Positions 18,245 through 27,103 are shown, counted from the first letter of the stretch. The stretch is DNA of 64,000 nucleotides from CAWALV01 sp963782965 (GCA_963782965.1 CAWALV010000006.1:1860001-1924000), one strand, 5' to 3'. The notes: a model not told the origin generated them from the sequence alone. Program-made: numbers and translations.

Positions 18245-18700
18245 GTGCGCCCAACCCTGTACGAGTTCGCCGGCGGCGACGCGGCCTTCGTCGCGTTGGC
18301 GACAGCTCACCACGCCCGCTGCCTTGCCGACCCCGAGCTGAACCATCCGTTCTCGCATCCCGGCCAGCATCCGCGGCACGTGGAGCGGCTGGCGGCCTAC
18401 TGGGGCGAAGTACTGGGCGGGCCACCGGCGTACTCCCAAAGCTGCGGCGACGAGTCCTTCGTGCTGCGCATGCACGCCGGCAACGGCGACATGAGCGACC
18501 TCGGCCGGCGTTTCGTGGAGTGCTTCGTGAAAGCCGCGGACGACGCCGGGCTGCCCTACGACACCGAGTTCCGTGCCGCGCTACGCGCCTACATGGAATG
18601 GGCGGTCGAGCAGATGCTGGCGCACCCCGACACCGCCGACACCGTGCCGGCCGACGCACCGGTGCCGCGCTGGTCCTGGGACGGCCTGCAGCCCGCATGA
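18245..18700 (+). CDS. group II truncated haemoglobin
   Basis: A 151-residue small globin. TLYEFAGGDAAFVALATAHH begins the B-E helices; HPFSHPGQHPRHVERLAAYWGEVLGGP and the proximal histidine in VLRMHAGNGD (about residue 77) support a group II (HbO-like) truncated globin, a family tied to oxygen or nitric oxide handling. GTG 18245 lies six bases after CAGGGT, a variant of the leaderless pattern. The stop overlaps the next start (ATGA), so the following methyltransferase-family gene is co-translated. Confidence 0.82.
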   Translation: MRPTLYEFAGGDAAFVALATAHHARCLADPELNHPFSHPGQHPRHVERLAAYWGEVLGGPPAYSQSCGDESFVLRMHAGNGDMSDLGRRFVECFVKAADDAGLPYDTEFRAALRAYMEWAVEQMLAHPDTADTVPADAPVPRWSWDGLQPA

Positions 18701-19236
18701 AGCGAGACCCCCGCGACTGGGCACTCGTGTCGGCCCAAGGCATAGCCCTTGCGGCACTGGCGACTCCCGGCCGGCCCCGGTGGGGGCTGCCTCGACCGAT
18801 CCAGGCCGGCGCGGGCGCGGCGGCGGCGGGTGGCGCCGTGCTCGCGGCCGCGGCGATGGCTCGGCTCGGCTCGCGGCTGTCGGTCTTCCCGACGCCATCG
18901 CAGGACGCGCGCCTGCGCACCACGGGCGCGTTCGGTATCACCCGGCATCCGATCTACACCGGAAGCATCGCCGCCGCCGGTGGTGTCGCACTGCTTCGAC
19001 GTCGGCCCGAGCCGCTACTCGCGCTCGCGGCACTGGTCGCGGTGTTCAACGTGAAGGTCCGCTACGAGGAGAGGCTGCTCGCCGCGCGGTTCGGCTCCGC
19101 CTACGGCGAGTACACGGCCCGGGTGCCCCGACTACTCCCCCGGCTCCCGCGAGTGCGGCCACGGCTACAGGTCGAGGAAGCTGTCCAACCCGACGGTAAG
19201 CCCGGGCCGCCCAGCGATGGACCGCACCGCGAGTAG
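18697..19236 (+). CDS. isoprenylcysteine carboxyl methyltransferase-family membrane protein
   Basis: A 179-residue membrane protein with two to four hydrophobic segments. The family motif is complete: GITRHPIYTGS, then RYEERLLAARFGSAYGEYTARVPRL given in halves as YEERLLAARFG and YGEYTARVPR. In bacteria these proteins are usually of unknown substrate (lipid or small-molecule methyl transfer using SAM). Coupled to the truncated globin by ATGA. Its last 72 bases overlap the 3' end of dapB on the other strand, so the final 20 or so residues are probably not part of the domain. Confidence 0.8.
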   Translation: MKRDPRDWALVSAQGIALAALATPGRPRWGLPRPIQAGAGAAAAGGAVLAAAAMARLGSRLSVFPTPSQDARLRTTGAFGITRHPIYTGSIAAAGGVALLRRRPEPLLALAALVAVFNVKVRYEERLLAARFGSAYGEYTARVPRLLPRLPRVRPRLQVEEAVQPDGKPGPPSDGPHRE

Positions 19237-19912
19237 CACGCCGGGCATGAACGACGCGCGGTCGAGGGAGTCGTGGCGGATCGTCAGCGTCTCACCGTTG
19301 CCGCCGAGCAGCACTTCCTGATGTGCGATCAGCCCGGCGAGGCGCACCGAATGGACGCGGACACCGTCGACGTCGGCCCCTCTCGCGCCGTCGAGTTCGG
19401 AGGTGGTTGCGTCGGGCATGTCGCTCAGCCCCGCATCGTCCCGCGCCGCCGCGATGCGTCGCGCCGTCGCGATCGCCGTGCCCGACGGCGCGTCGGCCTT
19501 GCGTGGGTGATGCAGCTCGACGATCTCGGCGGACGGAAAGTAGCGGGCGGCCTTCTCGGCGAAGGTCATCATCAGCACTGCCGCGATACCGAAGTTGGGG
19601 ACGACGGCGACGCCCACCTCGGGGGCCGCTTCGCAGCCACCCGCGCACCTGCTCGAGCTTCGCCGCATCGAAGCCGCTGGTGCCGACGACGGTGTGCAGC
19701 CCGTGCTCGACGCACCACCGCACGTTGCTCAGCACGGCGTCCGGGTGGGTGAAATCAACGACGACCTGGACGCCGTGCTCGACCAGCTGGTCGATCGGGT
19801 CACCGACGTCGACCTCGGCCACCAGCTCCAGATCGGACGCCGACCGCACGGCGTCCGACACCGTGGCGCCCATCCGCCCTTTGGCCCCCAGGACGCCGAC
19901 CCGAATGTTCAT
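19165..19912 (-). pseudogene. dapB: dapB, 4-hydroxy-tetrahydrodipicolinate reductase, with an apparent one-base frameshift
   Basis: Reductase acting after DapA in diaminopimelate/lysine synthesis. It is split between two frames: 19912 down to about 19625 reads MNIRVGVLGAKGRMGATVSD to TSGFDAAKLEQVRGWL, and the continuation in another frame reads EVGVAVVPNFGIAAVLMMTF, then HHPRKADAPSGTA with the catalytic region, ending at 19165. The join falls at a run of five identical bases (19621-19625). Removing one base restores an open frame of 248 residues, the usual length, with no residue gap against the family as I recall it. An essential gene, so a sequencing or assembly error is the simplest explanation. 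ATG 19912 follows TAGGCT by six bases. Confidence 0.88.
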
Positions 19913-19918
19913 CGCGCC

Positions 19919-19924
19919 AGCCTA
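19919..19924 (-). promoter_or_regulatory. -10 box of leaderless dapB
   Basis: TAGGCT on the minus strand, six bases before the dapB ATG. With a 17-base spacer the -35 region would be 19942-19947, overlapping the inverted repeat at 19935-19971. Confidence 0.5.
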
Positions 19925-19934
19925 GTGCGACTTC

Positions 19935-19971
19935 GTGACGTTCACGCACGGCTGCGGTGGGTGAACGTCAC
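19935..19971. promoter_or_regulatory. paired GTGA-N3-TCAC boxes at the dapB promoter
   Basis: GTGACGTTCAC (19935-19945) and GTGAACGTCAC (19961-19971) are exact reverse complements with a 15-base loop, and each arm is itself an inverted repeat GTGA-N3-TCAC. The promoter-proximal box overlaps the predicted dapB -35. It may be an operator; it could instead be a hairpin ending the pepR transcript, whose stop is 45 bases away. Confidence 0.5.
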
Positions 19972-20015
19972 AAGTGGCGTCGGGCAAGAAACATGGACGC
20001 GACGGCCCCCTTGAC

Positions 20016-21389
20016 TCAGGCGACGGCGTCGGCGAAGGCGTCGTCCTCGAACGGGCCGATGACCGCCAGCGTCGGTTGAGTCGCGAGCACCTCGCTCGCG
20101 ACGGCACGGACGTCGTCGAGGGTCACCGCAGCGATCCGCTCGAGAACGTCGTCGACCGTCAAGAGCTCCCCGTAGACCAGCTCGGCCTTGCCCAGCCGGC
20201 TCATCCGCGAGCCGGTGTCTTCCATGCCGAGCACGAGCGAGCCCGCGAGCTGGCCCTTGCCCCGCAGCAGCTCCTCCTCACTGATGCCGGCGTCGGCGAC
20301 GGATGCGAGCTGCTCCCGGCAGATGTCGAGGACCTCTTGCGCGCGGGCCGGCTGGCAGCCGGCGTACACGCCGAAGATGCCGGTCTCGGCGTGGTGCGCG
20401 GCGTAGCTGTAGACCGAATACGCCAGGCCGCGCTTCTCGCGCACCTCCTGGAACAACCGCGAGCTCATGCCACCGCCCAGCGCGCCGTTCAGGACGCCGA
20501 GCGCGTACCGTCGCTCGTCGACCCGCGCGAGCGCGGGCATGCCGAGCACCAGATGGGCCTGCTCGGTCGGCCGGCGCACGACGGTCACGACGCCCCGGTG
20601 CGAAACCGGTGGCCGGCCGCCTATCCGCGGGGTGCTCGGCGTCATGTCTACCTGCTCGTCGGCGTTGAGCACGTCGCCGAACGCCTTGCGTACCAGCCGC
20701 ACGACGTGCGCGTGATCGACGTTGCCCGCGACCGCGACGACCATGTTCTGCGGGCGGTACCACCGCCGGTAATAGCGATGGATCGCATTACGAGCCAGCG
20801 AGGTGATCGACCCGACGGTGCCGAGAATCGGCCGACCGAGGGGCGTGTCACCGAACAGTGTCTCGGCGAAAGTGTCGTGGACGGCGTCGCCCGGGTCGTC
20901 GTCGTGCATGGCGATCTCTTCGAGGATGACGCCACGCTCGGAGTCGACATCGGCCTTGCGCACCAACGACGCCGTCATCATGTCGCTGATGACGTCGACC
21001 GCTATCGGCAAGTCGTCGTCGAGCACCCGCGCGTAGAAGCAGGTGTACTCCTTGGCGGTGAAGGCGTTCATCTCTCCACCGACGGCGTCGAGCGCCGCCG
21101 AGATTTCCAGCGCGTCGCGTCGATGCGTGCCCTTGAACAGCAGGTGCTCGAGGTAGTGCGAGCTGCCGGCGAGCGCCGGCAACTCGTCACGGGAGCCGAC
21201 GCCGACCCAGACACCGAACGACACCGAGCGAACCCACGGCATCGCTTCGGTGATGACCCGCAGACCGCCTGGCAGCACGGTGCGGCGCACCGTGCTGTCG
21301 GTACCGTCGGCGCCGGAGACGAGCGTGCGCGTCGTCCCCGGGCGTTGGTCGGCAGAAAGACGGCGGCTGGCCGCCGAAGACGTGCTCAC
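20016..21389 (-). CDS. M16-family zinc metallopeptidase (PepR-like)
   Basis: A 457-residue processing-peptidase-like protein. The inverted zinc motif HxxEH is HYLEH within SSHYLEHLLFKGTHRR (about residue 79-83), with the distal glutamate in GVILEEIAMHDDDPGD; the second half is the inactive M16C-type domain. Such a protease follows pnp in most actinobacteria; its substrate is unknown. GTG 21389 overlaps the pnp stop (GTGA), so it is translated with pnp. Confidence 0.92.
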   Translation of the reverse strand: MSTSSAASRRLSADQRPGTTRTLVSGADGTDSTVRRTVLPGGLRVITEAMPWVRSVSFGVWVGVGSRDELPALAGSSHYLEHLLFKGTHRRDALEISAALDAVGGEMNAFTAKEYTCFYARVLDDDLPIAVDVISDMMTASLVRKADVDSERGVILEEIAMHDDDPGDAVHDTFAETLFGDTPLGRPILGTVGSITSLARNAIHRYYRRWYRPQNMVVAVAGNVDHAHVVRLVRKAFGDVLNADEQVDMTPSTPRIGGRPPVSHRGVVTVVRRPTEQAHLVLGMPALARVDERRYALGVLNGALGGGMSSRLFQEVREKRGLAYSVYSYAAHHAETGIFGVYAGCQPARAQEVLDICREQLASVADAGISEEELLRGKGQLAGSLVLGMEDTGSRMSRLGKAELVYGELLTVDDVLERIAAVTLDDVRAVASEVLATQPTLAVIGPFEDDAFADAVA

Positions 21390-23617
21390 TCTCCGGCGCC
21401 CGCCCCTGCGTTCGCGTCGGCTCCGGCGTCAGCGACGACCGGCACCAGCGAGAGCTTGCCGCGCGGGTCGATCTCCTTGATCTCGACCTGCACCTTGTCG
21501 CCGACCTTGACGACGTCCTCGACGTTCTCGACCCGCTTGCCACCCGCGATCTTGCGCAGCTCGCTGATGTGCAGCAGGCCGTCCTTGCCGGGAAGCAGGG
21601 AGACGAACGCGCCGAACGTCGTCGTCTTCACCACGGTGCCGAGGTAGCGCTCGCCGACCTCGGGCATCGTCGGGTTGGCGATCGCGTTGATCTGCGCCCG
21701 TGCCGCCTCGGCCGAGGGTCCGTCGGTCGCGCCGATGTAGATCGTGCCGTCGTCCTCGATGCTGATCTCGGCGCCGGTGTCGTCCTGGATCTGGTTGATC
21801 ATCTTGCCCTTCGGCCCGATGACGGCGCCGATCTGGTCGACCGGAATCTTGATCGAGATGATCCGCGGCGCGTACTGCGACATCACGGCCGGTTCGCCGA
21901 TCGCCTTGGCCATCACGTCGAGGATCGTGAAGCGAGCCTCGCGAGCCTGGGTCAACGCACCTGCGAGCACGTGCGCGGGGATGCCGTCGAGCTTGGTGTC
22001 GAGCTGCAACGCCGTGACGAACTGCGACGTGCCCGCGACCTTGAAGTCCATGTCGCCGTAGGCGTCCTCGGCACCGAGAATGTCGGTCAGCGTCACGTAG
22101 TGCGTCTCACCGTCGATGCTGTCGGAGATGAGACCCATCGCGATTCCGGCGACGGGCGCCCGCAACGGGACACCTGCGGACAGCAGTGACATGGTCGACG
22201 CGCACACCGAGCCCATCGACGTCGAGCCGTTCGACCCGACCGCTTCCGACACCTGCCGGATCGCGTAGGGGAACTCCTCACGCGCCGGCAACACCGGCAC
22301 GAGCGCACGCTCGGCGAGCGCACCGTGGCCGATCTCGCGCCGCTTCGGCGAGCCGACTCGACCGGTCTCGCCGGTCGAGTACGGCGGGAAGTTGTAGTTG
22401 TGCATGTAACGCTTGCGCGTCTCGGGCGAGAGCGTGTCGAGCTGCTGCTCCATGCGCAGCATGTTCAGCGTGGTGACGCCGAGGATCTGCGTCTCGCCGC
22501 GCTCGAACAGCGCCGAGCCGTGCACCCGCGGGATCACGCCGACCTCGGCGGTGAGCGAGCGGATGTCCTTCAGCCCACGGCCGTCGATGCGCACCTTGTC
22601 GCGGATGACCCGCTGCCGCACGAGCTTCTTGGTCAGCGCCCGCAGCGCGCCGCCGATCTCCTTCTCACGCCCGGCGAACTGGTCGCCGATGCGCTCGTAG
22701 GCGAGGGCCTTGATGCGGTCGAGCTCGGACTCACGTTCCTGCTTGCTCGCGATGGTGAGCGCCTGCGCGACATCGTCGCGAACGGCTCCGGTGAGCGCCT
22801 CGAGGACGTCGTCCTCGTACTCCTTGAACACCGGGAAGTCGGCGGTCGGCTTGGCCGCCTTGGCGGCGATCTCACTCTGCGCGCGGCACAGGATCTTGAT
22901 GAACGGCTTCGCCGCCTCGAGGCCCTCTGCGACGATCTCCTCCGTCGGTGCGGTCGCGCCGTCGCGGACCAGGGCCACGGTGTGTTCGGTGGCCTCCGCC
23001 TCGACCATCATGATCGCTACGTCGTCGGAGCCGTCGGCCCCCGTGACGATCCGGCCGGCGACGACCATGTCGAAGGTCGCCCGCTCCAGCTCGGCATGGC
23101 CGGGGAACGCAACCCACTGGCCCTCGATGTGTGCGACCCGCACGCCGCCGATCGGGCCGGAGAACGGCAGCCCGGCGAGCTGCGTCGACATCGATGCCGC
23201 GTTGATCGCGAGGACGTCGTAGAGGTGGTCGGGGTCGAGCGAGAGAACCGTGACGACGACTTGCACCTCGTTGCGCAGGCCCTTGACGAAGCTGGGCCGT
23301 AGCGGGCGGTCGATCAGGCGGCAGGTGAGGATCGCGTCCTCGCTCGGCCGCCCCTCGCGGCGGAAGAACGAGCCGGGAATGCGGCCCGCGGCGTACATGC
23401 GCTCTTCGACGTCGACGGTGAGCGGGAAGAAGTCGAACTGCTCCTTCGGCGCCTTGCTGGCGGTGGTGGCTGCCAGCACCATCGTGTCGCCGAGATAGGC
23501 GACGGTGGAACCGGCGGCCTGCCGGGCGAGCCGGCCGGTCTCGAATCGGATCGTGCGGGTACCGAACGAGCCGTTGTCGATAACGGCTTCGGCGGTGGCG
23601 ATCTGGTGGTTCTCCAC
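21386..23617 (-). CDS. pnp: polyribonucleotide nucleotidyltransferase (PNPase)
   Basis: A 743-residue phosphorolytic 3'-5' exoribonuclease and (p)ppGpp-related enzyme in streptomycetes. Two RNase PH domains (AEAVIDNGSFGTRTIRFETG at the start; the second near residue 340 with GRGLKDIRSL) are followed by a KH domain (PVDQIGAVIGPKGKMINQIQ) and an S1 domain (GERYLGTVVKTTTFGAFVSL). Start GTG 23617 gives MENHQIATAEAVIDNG, matching family N termini, with GGAGG four bases upstream; the ATG at 23635 lacks a ribosome site. It lies after rpsO, as in most bacteria. Confidence 0.93.
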   Translation of the reverse strand: MENHQIATAEAVIDNGSFGTRTIRFETGRLARQAAGSTVAYLGDTMVLAATTASKAPKEQFDFFPLTVDVEERMYAAGRIPGSFFRREGRPSEDAILTCRLIDRPLRPSFVKGLRNEVQVVVTVLSLDPDHLYDVLAINAASMSTQLAGLPFSGPIGGVRVAHIEGQWVAFPGHAELERATFDMVVAGRIVTGADGSDDVAIMMVEAEATEHTVALVRDGATAPTEEIVAEGLEAAKPFIKILCRAQSEIAAKAAKPTADFPVFKEYEDDVLEALTGAVRDDVAQALTIASKQERESELDRIKALAYERIGDQFAGREKEIGGALRALTKKLVRQRVIRDKVRIDGRGLKDIRSLTAEVGVIPRVHGSALFERGETQILGVTTLNMLRMEQQLDTLSPETRKRYMHNYNFPPYSTGETGRVGSPKRREIGHGALAERALVPVLPAREEFPYAIRQVSEAVGSNGSTSMGSVCASTMSLLSAGVPLRAPVAGIAMGLISDSIDGETHYVTLTDILGAEDAYGDMDFKVAGTSQFVTALQLDTKLDGIPAHVLAGALTQAREARFTILDVMAKAIGEPAVMSQYAPRIISIKIPVDQIGAVIGPKGKMINQIQDDTGAEISIEDDGTIYIGATDGPSAEAARAQINAIANPTMPEVGERYLGTVVKTTTFGAFVSLLPGKDGLLHISELRKIAGGKRVENVEDVVKVGDKVQVEIKEIDPRGKLSLVPVVADAGADANAGAGAGE

Positions 23618-23712
23618 GAACCCTCCATGAGTCATGGAGCCTGCCGAGCCGGGAGATCTCGAATCTCGGCCGGTCTTCGATCGAAGTTCTCGGGCATCTC
23701 CACGAAGGGGAG

Positions 23713-23752
23713 GTGGTCCCGAAAACCACTACCGAGGACCGGCGGGCGGTCC
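23713..23752 (-). promoter_or_regulatory. two adjacent hairpins in the pnp leader
   Basis: GTGGT/ACCAC (23713-23717 with 23725-23729) and GGACCG/CGGTCC (23736-23741 with 23747-23752) form two short stem-loops about 100 bases before the pnp start. In E. coli and Streptomyces the rpsO-pnp interval holds a hairpin cut by RNase III for pnp autoregulation; these are candidates for that job, by position only. Confidence 0.4.
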
Positions 23753-23808
23753 CGAACGAGGCTCCGGTTGATTGTTGAACATTCAGCCAAGAGGCTAGGT
23801 CGTGCTGG

Positions 23809-23872
23809 GTCGTGCAAGAGGCTGGTCGTGCAAGAGGCTGGTCGTGCAAGAGGCTGGTCGTGCAAGAGCTGG
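23809..23872. repeat. 16-bp tandem repeat between rpsO and pnp
   Basis: Three exact tandem copies of GTCGTGCAAGAGGCTG (23809-23824, 23825-23840, 23841-23856) and a fourth copy differing near its end (23857-23872), with a degenerate copy before them. The 326-base rpsO-pnp gap holds this array and the two hairpins and no gene. Confidence 0.9.
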
Positions 23873-23943
23873 ACGTGCGAAAAAGCGAGGGACGAAAGGA
23901 GCCGGCCCACCCGCGCTCAGGCGGGCGTCAACCGCCCCGACCG

Positions 23944-24213
23944 CTATCGCCGCAGACCGAGACGCTCGATCAGCGTGCGGTAGCGAGCGATGTCTTTCTT
24001 GGCGAGGTACTGCAGCAGCCGGCGGCGCCGGCCGACGAGGAGCAGCAGGCCCCGGCGGCTGTGATGGTCGTGCTTGTGCACCTTCAGGTGCTCGGTGAGG
24101 TCGGAGATGCGCCGGGACAACATCGCCACCTGCGCCTCGGGAGACCCGGTGTCGCCGTCACTGGTGCCGTACTCGGCGAGGATCGAACTCTTCGTTGCTG
24201 TGTCGAGCGCCAC
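23944..24213 (-). CDS. rpsO: 30S ribosomal protein S15
   Basis: An 89-residue primary-binding ribosomal protein of the small subunit platform. YGTSDGDTGSPEAQVAMLSR, then HSRRGLLLLVGRRRRLLQYL are the S15 signature. ATG 24213 has GAGGAG four bases upstream. It lies between ribF and pnp on the same strand, the standard order. Confidence 0.97.
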   Translation of the reverse strand: MALDTATKSSILAEYGTSDGDTGSPEAQVAMLSRRISDLTEHLKVHKHDHHSRRGLLLLVGRRRRLLQYLAKKDIARYRTLIERLGLRR

Positions 24214-24304
24214 GGGGCTCCTCTTTGGTTACGTGCGGCCCACGGTCTTGGTCACGCGGGCAGGCAAACACACGCCGGCAGACGCCGGTTCGCTCGCCAC
24301 GGTA

Positions 24305-25318
24305 TCACCCGTGACTGAGCGAGGCGGAATCGCGACCCTGCGCTGTGGAGAGCAGGGCCCGGCACTGTTCGACGTCGGCAGCCATCTGCGCGAGCAACGG
24401 CTCCACGCCGTCGAACGTGATCATGCCACGCAGCCAGGTGCCGAAGTCGATCCCGACGTGCCGCCCGTACAGATCGAGCCCGCCGCGGTCGAGAACGTAG
24501 GCCTCGACCCGGCGGTTCCGGCCGCCGAATGTCGGATTTGTCCCCACCGAGATGGCCGCCGGCATGGCGTCGAGCCAGCCCGCGTAGACACCGTCGGCCG
24601 GGACGGCGAGGTGTTCGGCAGGTTCGACGTTGGCGGTGGGATAGCCGAGGTCGCGGCCGCGGTGATCGCCGTGGACGACCGTGCCTTCGACGCGATGCGG
24701 TCGGCCGAGCAGTGCCGCTGCCGCCGCGACGTCACCGTCGGCCACCAGCGCCCTGATCCGGCTCGACGACACGGCCGCGGACCCGTCGCCGTCAGCGTCG
24801 GCCACCCCCGCCGCACCGGCTGCACCGGGCACCCCAGAACCCGACGCACCCACGAGTTCGACCGCGTCGACCATGAACCCGGCCGCCGACCCGAGCTCGG
24901 CCAGCAGCGTGACGTCGCCCGCCGCGCGACGTCCGAAGCGGAAGTTGGCGCCGACGACGACGTCGACCGCGCGGAGCGCGCCGACCAGCACCGACTGGAC
25001 GAAGTCCTGCGGTTCCTGCGCGGCGAACTCGCGGGTGAACTCGATCACGTAGGCCGCATCGATGCCCAGCCCGGCGAGCAGCTCCAACCGCCGGTCGATG
25101 CCGGTCAGTTGGAGGGGCGCCGACTCGGGCCGCAGCACAGCCTCGGGCAGCGGCTCGAACGTGACCGCCACCGCCGGCAGGCGCAGTTCGGCCGCTCGCG
25201 CGAGCGCCCGAGACACGATGCGCTGGTGGCCGAGATGCACTCCGTCGAAGACGCCGATGGTCACGACACCACGGTCGCCGGACGCCGGCACCGCGTCGTC
25301 CCCACGCCAGACCTGCAC
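24305..25318 (-). CDS. ribF: bifunctional riboflavin kinase / FAD synthetase
   Basis: A 337-residue enzyme that turns riboflavin into FMN and then FAD. The N-terminal adenylyltransferase domain has TIGVFDGVHLGHQRIVSRAL and SSSRIRALVADGDV; the C-terminal kinase domain has GTVVHGDHRGRDLGYPTANV and the NPTFGG motif. A Gly/Ala/Asp-rich insertion (around residue 175) is longer than usual. GTG 25318 gives MQVWRG, matching relatives; the ribosome site is weak. The cofactors made here serve ThyX and the FAD oxidoreductase in this window. Confidence 0.93.
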   Translation of the reverse strand: MQVWRGDDAVPASGDRGVVTIGVFDGVHLGHQRIVSRALARAAELRLPAVAVTFEPLPEAVLRPESAPLQLTGIDRRLELLAGLGIDAAYVIEFTREFAAQEPQDFVQSVLVGALRAVDVVVGANFRFGRRAAGDVTLLAELGSAAGFMVDAVELVGASGSGVPGAAGAAGVADADGDGSAAVSSSRIRALVADGDVAAAAALLGRPHRVEGTVVHGDHRGRDLGYPTANVEPAEHLAVPADGVYAGWLDAMPAAISVGTNPTFGGRNRRVEAYVLDRGGLDLYGRHVGIDFGTWLRGMITFDGVEPLLAQMAADVEQCRALLSTAQGRDSASLSHG

Positions 25319-25412
25319 GCCACCCAACCTTCTACGGCCGCGCCGGGCCGTGCCACCACCTGCTCGGATCCAGCCTCCCACGGCCGCTCCCGCAGGCGTG
25401 CCGGGCGTCGCT

Positions 25413-26309
25413 TCAATCGGTGAAGACGGCGACCGCGCGAGCCACCTCGTCGCGGTCTTCGAGCAGGGCGATGAAATCACCCGCCGGCCCGAACGCCGCC
25501 ACGATCCCGTCCACACCGGACGGCGAGAGCTTGGCGCCGTGCCGCAACCGCGCCGCCTGCTCGTCGTCCAGATCCCGGCGGGAGAACGCGGCGCCGGCGA
25601 CGTCGTCCAGTGGCGTCATCGAGAACGCCGCTTCGAGTTGCGGCAACGTACGCGCACCGCCTATACCGAACGCACCGATCCGGGTGCGGCGCAGCGCAGT
25701 GAGATGGCCGCCGACCCCGAGCGCGTCACCGAGGTCTCGCGCGAGCGCGCGCACATAGGTCCCGGAGGAGCAGGTGACCGCGAGGTCGACGTCGAGCACA
25801 TCACCATGCGACCTCACGTCGAGAACGTCGAAGCGGGTGACCCGCACCCGGCGGGAGGCGAGCACGACGTCCTCCCCCGCCCGCACCCGCGCGTAGGCGC
25901 GCCTGCCGTCGACCTTGATGGCGCTGACCGCCGGCGGTCGCTGCTCGATCTCTCCGAGGAAGCCGCCGGCGGCCGCGCGCACGGCCGCCACCCCGACACC
26001 AGCAGCGGCGCGGGAGCCGACGATCTCACCCTCGGCGTCGTCCGTCGACGTGCGCTGACCGAGCCGCGCGGTCGCGAGGTAGTCCTTGTCGTGCAACGCC
26101 AGGTGCCCGAGCAAGCGAGTCGCTCGACCGACGCCGACGAGCAGGACGCCGGTCGCCATCGGGTCGAGCGTGCCGGCGTGGCCCACGCGCCGGGTGGCCG
26201 CCAGGCGACGAATCCGCGCCACGACATCGTGCGAGGTCAAACCCGCAGGCTTGTCGACGACCACCAGACCGCCGCGCGGCGGCGGCTCGCCGGCGCCGCG
26301 CGACATCAC
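25413..26309 (-). CDS. truB: tRNA pseudouridine(55) synthase
   Basis: A 298-residue enzyme that makes pseudouridine 55 in the T loop of tRNA. GGLVVVDKPAGLTSHDVVAR starts the domain; the catalytic aspartate is in VGHAGTLDPMATGVL, and YVRALARDLGDALG is the third motif. GTG 26309 overlaps the rbfA stop (GTGA); the ATG directly after it (26306) is an equal alternative. Confidence 0.95.
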   Translation of the reverse strand: MMSRGAGEPPPRGGLVVVDKPAGLTSHDVVARIRRLAATRRVGHAGTLDPMATGVLLVGVGRATRLLGHLALHDKDYLATARLGQRTSTDDAEGEIVGSRAAAGVGVAAVRAAAGGFLGEIEQRPPAVSAIKVDGRRAYARVRAGEDVVLASRRVRVTRFDVLDVRSHGDVLDVDLAVTCSSGTYVRALARDLGDALGVGGHLTALRRTRIGAFGIGGARTLPQLEAAFSMTPLDDVAGAAFSRRDLDDEQAARLRHGAKLSPSGVDGIVAAFGPAGDFIALLEDRDEVARAVAVFTD

Positions 26310-26749
26310 CCCTCGTCTGAGGGAGCGCTGCGATACGGATCGGGATCGCCGGCGGGCACCGCTTTCGCGGCCCGTTGGTGTACCTGAGCGTCGGCAGCCT
26401 GTGCCCGAGCGAGCAGTTCGTCGATGTGGCGCGCGTTGTCTTCGATGCCGTCCAGCACGAAGGTGAGCGTCGGGGTGAAGCGCACCTGGGTCTGGCGCCC
26501 GACCTCGGTTCGCAACACGCCTTTCGCGCTCTCCAGCGCCGCAGCGGTGTCGGTGCGCGCAGTGTCGTCGCCGAGAACCGTGTAGAAGACCGTTGCCTCG
26601 CGCAAGTCGGCCGTCACTCGAGCGTCGGTGACGGTGATGAATCCCAGCCGGGGGTCCTTGACCTCGCGTTCAAGCGTCTCGGCGACGACGACCTTGATCC
26701 GGTCGGCCAGCTTGCGCGCCCGGGCGTGTTCGCTCATGACTCGTCTCAC
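26306..26749 (-). CDS. rbfA: 30S ribosome-binding factor A
   Basis: A 147-residue KH-like maturation factor for the 5' end of 16S rRNA. ARKLADRIKVVVAETLEREV, then DPRLGFITVTDARVTADL and ATVFYTVLGD are typical. The GTG at 26749 overlaps the ylxP stop (GTGA), consistent with the coupling seen all along this operon; the ATG at 26737 (MSEHARARK) fits homologue N termini equally well. The C-terminal tail is Ala/Asp/Pro-rich and unconserved. Confidence 0.92.
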   Translation of the reverse strand: MRRVMSEHARARKLADRIKVVVAETLEREVKDPRLGFITVTDARVTADLREATVFYTVLGDDTARTDTAAALESAKGVLRTEVGRQTQVRFTPTLTFVLDGIEDNARHIDELLARAQAADAQVHQRAAKAVPAGDPDPYRSAPSDEG

Positions 26750-27042
26750 TCGTCCTGTTCGCCTACGAGGCGCTGGCGCGCCGACAACAACTCGATCTCC
26801 GGCCGGCCGGCGACCAACCGCTCACACCCTTGCAAGACTTCCACGCAATGCGCGGCGTCGGCCGAGACGACGGCGATTCCGATCATCGCTCGCCGATGCA
26901 GGTCGAGATGGCCGGCCTCGGCCGCGGCCACGTCGAAACGCTTCTTCAGCTCCGCCACGATCGGCCGCACGACCCCTCGCTTTTCCTTCAGCGAGTGCAC
27001 GTCGCCCAGCAGGATGTCCAACGCCAGCGTTCCGGTGTACAC
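26746..27042 (-). CDS. YlxP-like DUF503 protein
   Basis: A 98-residue protein of the DUF503/YlxP family, found between infB and rbfA in many Gram-positive bacteria. Visible: TLALDILLGDVHSLKEKRGV and the RFDVAAAEAGHLDLHRRAMI stretch. Function not settled; a role in ribosome assembly is suggested by context only. GTG 27042 has GAGGG nearby. Confidence 0.88.
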   Translation of the reverse strand: MYTGTLALDILLGDVHSLKEKRGVVRPIVAELKKRFDVAAAEAGHLDLHRRAMIGIAVVSADAAHCVEVLQGCERLVAGRPEIELLSARQRLVGEQDE

Positions 27043-27103
27043 CAGCCCTCAGCCCTGCCTTTTCAGATCGAGACGTGCCAGCCGCGCAGCTCGGCCGGAG
27101 CGT

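Noticed and set aside
23809..23872. Possible CRISPR array
   Set aside because: Units are directly abutting with no spacers and no cas genes are nearby; it is a plain tandem repeat.
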